11,373 nucleotides of DNA, taken from positions 17,983 through 29,355 of the forward strand of contig HF991988.1 of the NCBI GenBank assembly GCA_000433135.1, read 5' to 3'. Made by a program: the position numbers and the translations under genes. Below the pieces are notes generated by a model. That model searched no databases and was not told where the DNA came from. It was given only the letters and a program-made list of their open reading frames with translations. Numbering within the stretch: position 1 is the stretch's first letter; each line of letters begins with the position of its first letter. The DNA comes from Clostridium sp. CAG:921. Lineage in GTDB: Bacteria > Bacillota > Clostridia > TANB77 > CAG-465. Below are positions 6,337 to 11,373 of this stretch, piece after piece.

Positions 6337-6365
6337 ATTATATCAATTTTTTTTGATTTTTTCAA
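6337..6365 (-). promoter_or_regulatory. Promoter of the 132-aa pilin gene
   Basis: On the minus strand, -35 TTGAAA (6360-6365) and -10 TATAAT (6337-6342) are separated by exactly 17 bp. Transcription would start near 6330, about 24 nt before the ATG. The spacer contains a small inverted repeat (ATCAA/TTGAT around a T-run), which may be only A/T composition. Confidence 0.75.
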
Positions 6366-6530
6366 TATCTTTTTATATATTTTCATATTTTTATTACATT
6401 TTCAATATTTATAATGTTTAACAAATTTTAATTTTACATAATTTTAAAATAATACTTTAAAATTATAAATTAGTAATATTTTTTACATATATTCAAAAAA
6501 TATACATTTTTCATAATTATAAAATATATA

Positions 6531-6601
6531 AAAAGTCTAAACCAACAAAATTTATATATTTAACTTAAAAATACCACTAGACTTTTCTTTTAAATTTTGT
6601 T
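6531..6601. repeat. Two interleaved inverted repeats upstream of the M23 gene
   Basis: Repeat 1 has arms AAAAGTCTA (6531-6539) and TAGACTTTT (6578-6586). Repeat 2 has arms AACAAAATTT (6544-6553) and AAATTTTGTT (6592-6601). Both pairs are perfect, and each encloses one arm of the other, so they could form alternative hairpins or a pseudoknot. They end 20 bp before the peptidase ATG. Short A/T-rich repeats can arise by chance in such sequence. Confidence 0.35.
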
Positions 6602-6621
6602 AAAATTGTATTGGTGAGTTA

Positions 6622-7152
6622 ATGTTAAAAAAATTTAATTTTGTTCTATTGTTTTTTATTGTATCATACATTTTTATTATTTCTTCTAATTCAACTTCTA
6701 ATTTTCTAACAAAAGATGCAAATTCAAATGTAAAAAGTCCTACATATACATATCCATGTAAAGCAACATACATTACTTCAAATTACGGATACAGAGAACT
6801 TTACGGAAAGCAAAACTTTCATAATGGCATAGATTTTGGTGAATTTCAAAATAACTACGTATATGCTATTGCTTCTGGTGTAATTATACATGCAGGATTT
6901 TTAAATGGATATGGAAATTGTGTTACTATTTTACATGCAAATGGATATAAAAGTCTTTATGCACACCTTAGCGAAGATTTTCTAGTATCAAATGGAAAAC
7001 ACGTACTGCAAGGTGAAATTATTGGCAAAGTTGGTCCAAAATATTTATCAAATGGTGTATTAAATGGATACACTACAGGTCCTCATCTACATCTTACTAT
7101 TTTTGATGAAAATAGCAAAACAATTAATCCACTTCTACTTTTAAATAAATAA
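6622..7152 (+). CDS. M23 (LytM-type) zinc metallopeptidase
   Basis: A 176-aa protein, the only plus-strand gene in the window. A hydrophobic N-terminus (5-22) acts as a signal or anchor; there is no lipobox cysteine. The M23 domain spans about 45-172: the HNGIDF motif (H67, D71) and the GPHLHL motif (H155, H157) provide the expected HxxxD and HxH zinc ligands, with YAHL (H115) as the conserved third histidine. M23 enzymes cut peptide cross-links of peptidoglycan. It is small, being essentially the catalytic domain with no LysM or SH3 binding modules. It is transcribed divergently from the T4SS pilins. Gram-positive T4SS loci usually encode a wall hydrolase in place of VirB1, so it may open the wall for the apparatus. 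That link rests on position alone; a general wall-remodelling role is the alternative. The ribosome site GGTGAG is unusually close (3 nt) to the ATG. Confidence 0.88.
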   Translation: MLKKFNFVLLFFIVSYIFIISSNSTSNFLTKDANSNVKSPTYTYPCKATYITSNYGYRELYGKQNFHNGIDFGEFQNNYVYAIASGVIIHAGFLNGYGNCVTILHANGYKSLYAHLSEDFLVSNGKHVLQGEIIGKVGPKYLSNGVLNGYTTGPHLHLTIFDENSKTINPLLLLNK

Positions 7153-7153
7153 T

Positions 7154-7182
7154 AAAAAGACCTGCAACTAGCAAGCCTCTTT
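7154..7182 (-). terminator. Terminator of the SSB-like gene
   Basis: On the minus strand AAAGAGGCTTGC (7182-7171) pairs with GCAGGTCTTTTT (7165-7154) through 12 bp with three G-U pairs and a TAGTT loop, ending in T-rich ATTATTTATTT that enters the M23 stop region. The plus strand folds worse because the wobble pairs become mismatches, so it acts mainly on minus-strand transcripts. It lies 11 bp past the SSB TAA and 2 bp from the M23 stop. Confidence 0.65.
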
Positions 7183-7193
7183 ACATATATTTT

Positions 7194-7856
7194 TTATTCT
7201 TCATCATTATCTTTTGCGTTTTCTTCTTTTTTAACTTCAAGAAATCTAGAAACAGACACTTCATATGCTACTTTAGTTATGCTACTTCCATCTTCTAACT
7301 TTTTTTCGTATACACGTGATTGAACTCTTCCTCCAAGTTCAACCATAGATCCAACATTTAGAGTTTCACAAAACTTAGCATTTCTTCCCCATAATATGCA
7401 AGGAATATAATCTGATTTTCTATACGATCTATTAACAGCTATAAGTACATCTGCAATCTCTCTTCCAAGTGGCGTTTTTCTATAAACAGGTTTCTTGCAA
7501 ATATAGCCAATCAAAGTAGTGTCATTTAATGTAAGTACCTCTTCGCTTGTTACAATTTCAATATCTTTAGCAAATATAGAAAGTAACAATTTACTCTTTC
7601 CACCTTCATTTTCACTTGCCTTATTATATGATCTAAATTGCCCAGAAATTTTAACAATTGTTCCATCGGTCAAGTCACTAAGGTTAATCAATCTTTCTGA
7701 TATTATAACTGGAAGCCTATCTAAATATTCACTAAGTCTTTTTGTTTCAATTATAAACTTATAAAACTTTTCTCCATAGATTTCATGACTAAATATAGGA
7801 GTTTCAACTATTCTACCACCTATTTGTAAACTATTATTTTCAACATAACTTTCCAT
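7194..7856 (-). CDS. Single-stranded DNA-binding protein-like, two OB folds
   Basis: A 220-aa protein with two OB-fold-like halves. The first (about 7-104) contains LQIGGRIVETP (10-20) and GTIVKISGQFRSY (65-77). The second (about 112-208) contains LIGYICKKPVYR (115-126), a DVLIAVNRSYRKSDYIPCIL strand pair (136-155) and VGSMVELGGRVQSR (168-181), with the strand pattern of SSB/PriB proteins. Clostridia-type bacteria carry such double-OB SSB-like proteins beside the normal SSB. The tail (208-220) is acidic but lacks the hydrophobic DDIPF-like tip of classical SSB, so partner binding through that tip is doubtful. The ATG at 7856 follows AAAGGAGG. The gene has its own promoter and terminator, so it is an independent unit. 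It may serve general replication and repair, or DNA handling linked to the neighbouring T4SS-like locus; only proximity supports the second idea. Confidence 0.75.
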   Translation of the reverse strand: MESYVENNSLQIGGRIVETPIFSHEIYGEKFYKFIIETKRLSEYLDRLPVIISERLINLSDLTDGTIVKISGQFRSYNKASENEGGKSKLLLSIFAKDIEIVTSEEVLTLNDTTLIGYICKKPVYRKTPLGREIADVLIAVNRSYRKSDYIPCILWGRNAKFCETLNVGSMVELGGRVQSRVYEKKLEDGSSITKVAYEVSVSRFLEVKKEENAKDNDEE

Positions 7857-7932
7857 TAACGTTTTCCTCCTTTGGACTTTTATACTATTATTCTTATGTA
7901 CGAAGTCACAAAAAAATTACTGTGATATACAA

Positions 7933-7961
7933 ATTATACCACAATAATCAAGTTTTGTAAA
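7933..7961 (-). promoter_or_regulatory. Promoter of the SSB-like gene
   Basis: On the minus strand, -35 TTTACA (7956-7961) and -10 TATAAT (7933-7938) are exactly 17 bp apart. Transcription would start near 7926, leaving a leader of about 70 nt. An inverted repeat TCACA/TGTGA (7906-7910 and 7921-7925) lies at the presumed start of the transcript and could be an operator or a leader hairpin. Confidence 0.68.
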
Positions 7962-8020
7962 TAGGTTATGTGAACTAGTTTTGTTATAAGCTAGCAATTT
8001 AAAGTATATCTTTTTACTAT

Positions 8021-8923
8021 CTACCTAATAATAAGTGAAATCATATATAATGCAAAATGTTGAAGTGGAAACATCACGTAAAACGAATATTTTAAAGTGC
8101 TATCAAACTTTTTATTAATTTCTAAATTTGTAAGTTTACCGTTATAAAATATAAGTATAAATGCTGGTAAAATAGAAAATATTGTAATAAAAAAATAGTC
8201 TTTTCTAATTAATATTAAAAAAATTATAACAAGAATGAGTAAATTAATCATGCCTTTTCTTCTAATATATCCTTTTTCTATTGCAAGTTCTAATATATAC
8301 ATAACTGATGCTAATATAATTACACTATCCCCATAATCAAAGTCTAACGTTTCCATTATAAAAAATATACTAATCATTAAAAGAATATAAATTACCCTTT
8401 TAATATACTTACTTACCTTTTTATTTTTGATTTTTTTTATATTTTCGTTTCTATCCTTATCTTTTATATTATTATCAGATTTAACTTTCTTTTCGATACT
8501 ATCTTTAGTAAAATATTTTTCAAATAAAACACTATCTAATAGTTTTAAAAAAAACAAACATAATACAAAAGAAAATAGTATATTAAAGCTTAAACATATG
8601 TTGTACGTATTAATTTTTTGCATTACTTCTATGCCAATGAACTCACACAAAAATAATGCAAACTGTGTTATACATGCAAAAAATAATAATCTTATTATAT
8701 ATTTTTTAAAATTTCTTGTATGAATGTATCCTTGAACTATTAAAAACAAGAAAATAGGCATTGATATCCTGCCTATTATTCTACATGCTGTATACATATT
8801 AACAGAAATACTATTTACAAAATAATATCCTACATGATCTATTATCATACAAATAAGAGCGATTAATTTTAATTCAAAACTACTTATTCCACTATGTTTT
8901 AATGAATTTTCTTTAGTTTCCAT
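8021..8923 (-). CDS. TraX-family integral membrane protein
   Basis: A 300-aa polytopic membrane protein with TraX family signatures: FELKLIALICMIIDHVG (16-32, with D29-H30), RIIGRISMPIFLFLIVQGY (48-66), HTRNFKKYIIRLL (68-80), ETLDFDYGD (191-199), ILIFYNGK (256-263) and FYVMFPLQHFALY (281-293). F-plasmid TraX acetylates the N-terminus of F pilin, whereas most Gram-positive relatives have no proven substrate. A Lys/Asn/Asp-rich loop (about 137-175) is inserted between membrane segments. The ATG at 8923 overlaps the last codons of pgi by 11 bp, with a GGAG site inside pgi, so translation is probably coupled and the gene shares the pgi transcript. Proximity to a multi-pilin locus makes pilin modification an attractive but untested role. 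Modification of a surface polymer by acyl transfer is the main alternative. Confidence 0.85.
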   Translation of the reverse strand: METKENSLKHSGISSFELKLIALICMIIDHVGYYFVNSISVNMYTACRIIGRISMPIFLFLIVQGYIHTRNFKKYIIRLLFFACITQFALFLCEFIGIEVMQKINTYNICLSFNILFSFVLCLFFLKLLDSVLFEKYFTKDSIEKKVKSDNNIKDKDRNENIKKIKNKKVSKYIKRVIYILLMISIFFIMETLDFDYGDSVIILASVMYILELAIEKGYIRRKGMINLLILVIIFLILIRKDYFFITIFSILPAFILIFYNGKLTNLEINKKFDSTLKYSFYVMFPLQHFALYMISLIIR

Positions 8924-10226
8924 TTCTTAATAGCTCCATCATATTTTTCTTGTAAGCCTCAACACCTGGTTGATTAAAAGGATTTACATCTTCCATATAA
9001 GCAGAGATTGCGCACGCTTTTTCAAAGAAAAATATAAGCTGACCAATATTATATTCATTTAAATCTTCTATTGTTATAACAGTAGTTGGGACACCGCCAT
9101 CAATATGAGCTTTCAATGTTCCTTTAAATGCTTGTTTATTTATATAGTCTATATCCTTTCCAGCAAGATAATCAAGATTATCACATGCACCATCTAACTC
9201 AGGTAATTTTATAAAACTCCTATCTAGTTTAATATTTAAAACAGTTTCAAAAATATTTCTCTTGCCATCTTGTATTAATTGTCCCATTGAATGTAAATCA
9301 GTAGTAAAGTTAGCACCACTAGGATAAATTCCTCTACCGTTTTTACCTTCACTCTCACCAAATAATTGCTTAAACCACTCTATAAAATATTGAAACTCAG
9401 GCTCATAACTAGATAAAATTTCAATATCTTTCCCTTTATAATTATGTAATACATACCTATAAAGTGCATATTTATATGCATCATTATCTTCAATTTTTCT
9501 TTCACTATATACGTGTGAAGCAAACTGAGCACCATCTAATAAATCCTCAATTTGTATATTTGCAACAGCCATTGGTAAAAGACCTACAGCCGTAAGTACA
9601 GAAAATCTTCCACCAACATTATCTGGTACTACAAACATCTCATATTCATTTTTTACAGCAATATCATGTAACACACCTTTTTGCTTATCTGTAGTTACAT
9701 AAATTCTTTCAGCAGCACCACGTATCCCATATTTTTCTCTTAAAAGTACTCTTAAAGTTCTATACGTTATAGCTGGTTCTAAAGTAGTTCCAGACTTTGA
9801 TATAACATTTATAGAGAAATCTTTATCTTGTAAGTACTCTACTAAATTTCTTAAGTACTTTGCACTCATATTATTTCCCGCAAATATAATTTGAGGAAAC
9901 TTTCTTTCTGTTCTTGTAAGTAGATTACTAAATGTAGAAGTAAAAAGATCAATAACAGCCTTAGCACCAAGATATGATCCACCTATTCCAACTACAACAA
10001 AAACGTCAGACTCTTGTTGAATCTTTTTAGCACACGCTTTTATTCTTTCTATTTCTTCTTCATCTCTATTAGTAGGTAAATCCATCCATCCAAGCATCTC
10101 TGCTCCTAACCCATTTCTTTGCTCTAGTTTACCATGAGCACTATTTAATTTATATATATTTTGCATTAGTTCATCATTTTTAACAAACTTATCCATTCCA
10201 CTAAAATCAACGTTTATTCCTAGCAT
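8913..10226 (-). CDS. pgi: Glucose-6-phosphate isomerase
   Basis: Interconverts glucose 6-phosphate and fructose 6-phosphate in the cytoplasm (glycolysis and gluconeogenesis). The ATG at 10226 is chosen (437 aa) because AAAGGAAG lies at correct spacing; the frame also reaches a TTG at 10244. Two SIS domains bind the sugar phosphate: GIGGSYLGAKA (80-90) and SKSGTTLEP (143-151) mark the first, and the PGI signature DNVGGRFSVLTAVGLLP (202-218) leads into the second. Expected active-site residues are present: E291 in ESEGK, H312 in LHSMGQ, and the C-terminal signature NPFNQPGVEAYK (415-426) ending in the catalytic-region lysine. The length is typical of the short bacterial PGI type. It leads an operon with the overlapping TraX gene, a pairing with no obvious metabolic logic. 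Promoter at 10273-10301; a 5' leader hairpin lies at 10243-10263. Confidence 0.96.
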   Translation of the reverse strand: MLGINVDFSGMDKFVKNDELMQNIYKLNSAHGKLEQRNGLGAEMLGWMDLPTNRDEEEIERIKACAKKIQQESDVFVVVGIGGSYLGAKAVIDLFTSTFSNLLTRTERKFPQIIFAGNNMSAKYLRNLVEYLQDKDFSINVISKSGTTLEPAITYRTLRVLLREKYGIRGAAERIYVTTDKQKGVLHDIAVKNEYEMFVVPDNVGGRFSVLTAVGLLPMAVANIQIEDLLDGAQFASHVYSERKIEDNDAYKYALYRYVLHNYKGKDIEILSSYEPEFQYFIEWFKQLFGESEGKNGRGIYPSGANFTTDLHSMGQLIQDGKRNIFETVLNIKLDRSFIKLPELDGACDNLDYLAGKDIDYINKQAFKGTLKAHIDGGVPTTVITIEDLNEYNIGQLIFFFEKACAISAYMEDVNPFNQPGVEAYKKNMMELLRNGN

Positions 10227-10242
10227 CCAATCTCTTCCTTTC

Positions 10243-10263
10243 AAATAGCAAAGACTGCTATTT
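10243..10263 (-). promoter_or_regulatory. Leader hairpin at the 5' end of the pgi transcript
   Basis: On the minus strand AAATAGCA (10263-10256) pairs perfectly with TGCTATTT (10250-10243) around a 5-nt loop. It starts about 3 nt after the predicted transcription start and ends just before the AAAGGAAG ribosome site. Hairpins at the extreme 5' end commonly protect mRNA from decay; this one could also affect access to the ribosome site. There is no T-tail, so it is not a terminator. Confidence 0.5.
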
Positions 10264-10272
10264 ACTATAAAT

Positions 10273-10301
10273 ATAATACCACATATTATAAAATATTACA
10301 A
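10273..10301 (-). promoter_or_regulatory. Promoter of pgi-traX
   Basis: On the minus strand, -35 TTGTAA (10296-10301) and -10 TATTAT (10273-10278) are separated by 17 bp. The start of transcription would be near 10266, giving a leader of about 40 nt. No terminator could be identified between the upstream flavin-reductase-like gene (stop at 10357) and this promoter, so some read-through is possible. Confidence 0.6.
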
Positions 10302-10356
10302 GTTTGAAAAAATAGGGAATCAACTTAAAATATAAATATCATAATCTATCATATTG

Positions 10357-11304
10357 CTAATTATTTTTTTCTTGACTCCTTTTATCTTGTATTATTTGCA
10401 TTTCTTTTTCAGTAATTAAACTTACATTATTTTCTTTTGCCCATGAAACACATCCCTTAAGCACAGTATTTAGAAATACTCTTGGCACTTTTATAAGTTT
10501 CATACATGCCTCATCCGTAAATTTTATATTTGGATCAATTCTTGATGCAGCGTATTTTACAGTATCTAAACTTATCCCTTTACTTGCAGGTATTGGCTCA
10601 GCAATTGGTCTTCTAAATTTTGTATACCAAAAATTTTTATTATCACGGTAACCATAATCGACAGGAACATTTGGAAAGTTACTTGCTTTTACACCATTTA
10701 TAATAGCATCATAATATTTTGGTTTCATTAAAATATGATCAATTTTTAATATAAAATGTGCTCCATATTTACTAGTTATCCCATTAAATTGATGAAATGG
10801 CGGAAAATATTCTTCTTTTACGGTATCATCTTGCGCGTTATCTAATTCTTTTACCCAAGTACATTCAAATACTTGAAAAGCATCAGATATAATTTGTGGA
10901 AATTTTTCAGATGTATTTTCTCTAGCGCTTTTCCCATCTACTAACGTATATATAGTATCTGCCATTTTCTCATCTGTTGTTTCACCTGGATATCCAAGTC
11001 TTACAGCCTCTTTAAAATATTTTCTAGAATCAGTTATAAAATTAATACTGCATTTGCCAGTCCTTAAAATATTTTTTGCAGTATTAGAAGTATTTCTACA
11101 GCAAAGTATCATTGCATAATAATCTCTTCCTGCTATGTAATATGGAAAGCATAACGAATACGAACCTATATTAGTCTTCCCATTTTCATTTAAAGTACCA
11201 ATCTGAGTTGTTGGCATAGGAAAAAAACTTGATGTTTGATAAAAATTATCAACAATTCTCATTTCTTTAAATCCATTTAATTCCTCAATTTCTTTTTTGT
11301 TCAT
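10357..11304 (-). CDS. Flavin-reductase-like FMN-binding protein with probable C-terminal PCP-reductase-like domain
   Basis: The ATG at 11304 is chosen (315 aa) because GAGGTG lies 9 nt upstream; the frame is open 21 codons further, but that stretch overlaps the likely promoter area. Residues about 15-195 resemble the FMN-binding split-barrel of flavin reductases: FFPMPTTQIGTLNENGKTNI (28-47), SYSLCFPYYI (49-58), YAMILCCRNTSNTAKNI (63-79), GKCSINFI (83-90), and late strands around AHFILKIDHILM (182-193). Such proteins use FMN for NAD(P)H-dependent reduction or serve as flavin carriers. The C-terminus (about 251-307; FTDEACMKLIKVPRVFLNTV, then WAKENN and ITEKEMQII) looks like the small PCP_red domain of light-independent protochlorophyllide reductase relatives. 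That assignment is by eye and uncertain. The substrate is unknown. It is a single gene, not evidently linked to its neighbours; the sequence upstream (11305-11373) shows a TATACT box but no convincing -35. Confidence 0.7.
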   Translation of the reverse strand: MNKKEIEELNGFKEMRIVDNFYQTSSFFPMPTTQIGTLNENGKTNIGSYSLCFPYYIAGRDYYAMILCCRNTSNTAKNILRTGKCSINFITDSRKYFKEAVRLGYPGETTDEKMADTIYTLVDGKSARENTSEKFPQIISDAFQVFECTWVKELDNAQDDTVKEEYFPPFHQFNGITSKYGAHFILKIDHILMKPKYYDAIINGVKASNFPNVPVDYGYRDNKNFWYTKFRRPIAEPIPASKGISLDTVKYAASRIDPNIKFTDEACMKLIKVPRVFLNTVLKGCVSWAKENNVSLITEKEMQIIQDKRSQEKNN

Positions 11305-11373
11305 ACATATATACACCTCACACAACAAGTATAACATTAAATCACAAAATATTCTACACAAATACAACTTTTC

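Larger units (their letters stand above)
6307..6621. other. AT-rich divergent spacer between pilin array and M23 peptidase gene
   Basis: These 315 bp hold no credible coding frame on either strand. The left end carries the ribosome site and promoter of the 132-aa pilin. The right end carries a GGTGAG ribosome site for the peptidase and two interleaved inverted repeats (6531-6601). The middle is nearly pure A/T; several -10-like hexamers occur but none has a properly spaced -35 on the plus strand, so the peptidase promoter could not be placed. Confidence 0.6.

Noticed and set aside
7981..8013. CTAG-containing inverted repeat after the TraX gene as a terminator
   Set aside because: CTAG is self-complementary, the stem is only about 4-5 bp, and no T-run follows on the minus strand.
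10224..10244. TTG start at 10244 for pgi (would give 443 aa)
   Set aside because: The TTG overlaps the AAAGGAAG ribosome site and the leader hairpin; the ATG at 10226 has correct spacing.
1..11373. Reassigned TGA codon (no gene here stops with TGA)
   Set aside because: Tryptophans are encoded by TGG and the frames are intact without reading TGA as sense. Absence of TGA among about a dozen stops is expected in A/T-rich Bacillota.
1..11373. CRISPR array, insertion sequence, tRNA or rRNA genes, attachment repeats
   Set aside because: No regularly spaced repeats, transposase-like protein, cloverleaf or long direct repeat was seen on either strand.

Overview
The window is strongly AT-rich and reads as chromosome of a low-GC Gram-positive bacterium, most likely an uncultured Clostridia-type Bacillota. 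The grounds are purine-rich Shine-Dalgarno sites (AGGAGG/GGAGG), near-consensus -35/-10 promoters, T-tailed hairpin terminators, standard stop codons (only TAA and TAG are used here), and families typical of that group. These are a PrgI-type VirB3 equivalent, a Gram-positive VirB4, a two-OB-fold SSB and a TraX-family membrane protein. The species cannot be fixed from the sequence.

Region 1 (1-6306, all minus strand) is a type IV secretion / conjugation-like envelope machine. In transcription order it runs: three small VirB2/TrbC-like pilins (132, 141 and 127 aa); a 349-aa protein with a large extracytoplasmic domain ending in a VirB2-like module; a 204-aa protein made of two tandem VirB2-like modules; a PrgI/VirB3-like protein; a membrane-anchored protein carrying a VirB4-type N-terminal domain but no ATPase motor; and the N-terminal 251 residues of a VirB4/TraC-type ATPase that runs off the window. 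That is six pilin-like modules in five consecutive genes. The upstream pilin genes have their own promoters and terminators. The last four genes (from 3426 down) form a tight operon behind one good promoter.

Region 2 (6307-7182) holds an AT-rich divergent spacer, then an M23/LytM peptidase gene on the plus strand. The peptidase is a candidate cell-wall-opening enzyme for the machine. It converges on the SSB gene.

Region 3 (7183-11373, minus strand) is mostly housekeeping: a two-OB-fold SSB-like protein with its own promoter and terminator, a TraX-family protein overlapping the end of pgi, glucose-6-phosphate isomerase, and a flavin-reductase-like protein with a probable C-terminal PCP-reductase-like domain.

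Working model (inference): a chromosomally settled T4SS-like apparatus with a diversified set of pilin subunits. VirB4, PrgI and the VirB4-NTD protein would form the inner-membrane engine, the pilins a surface filament or channel, and the M23 enzyme would remodel peptidoglycan. TraX, whose F-plasmid namesake acetylates pilin, is a possible pilin modifier. No relaxase, coupling protein, integrase or attachment site is visible in the window, so DNA transfer is not demonstrated.
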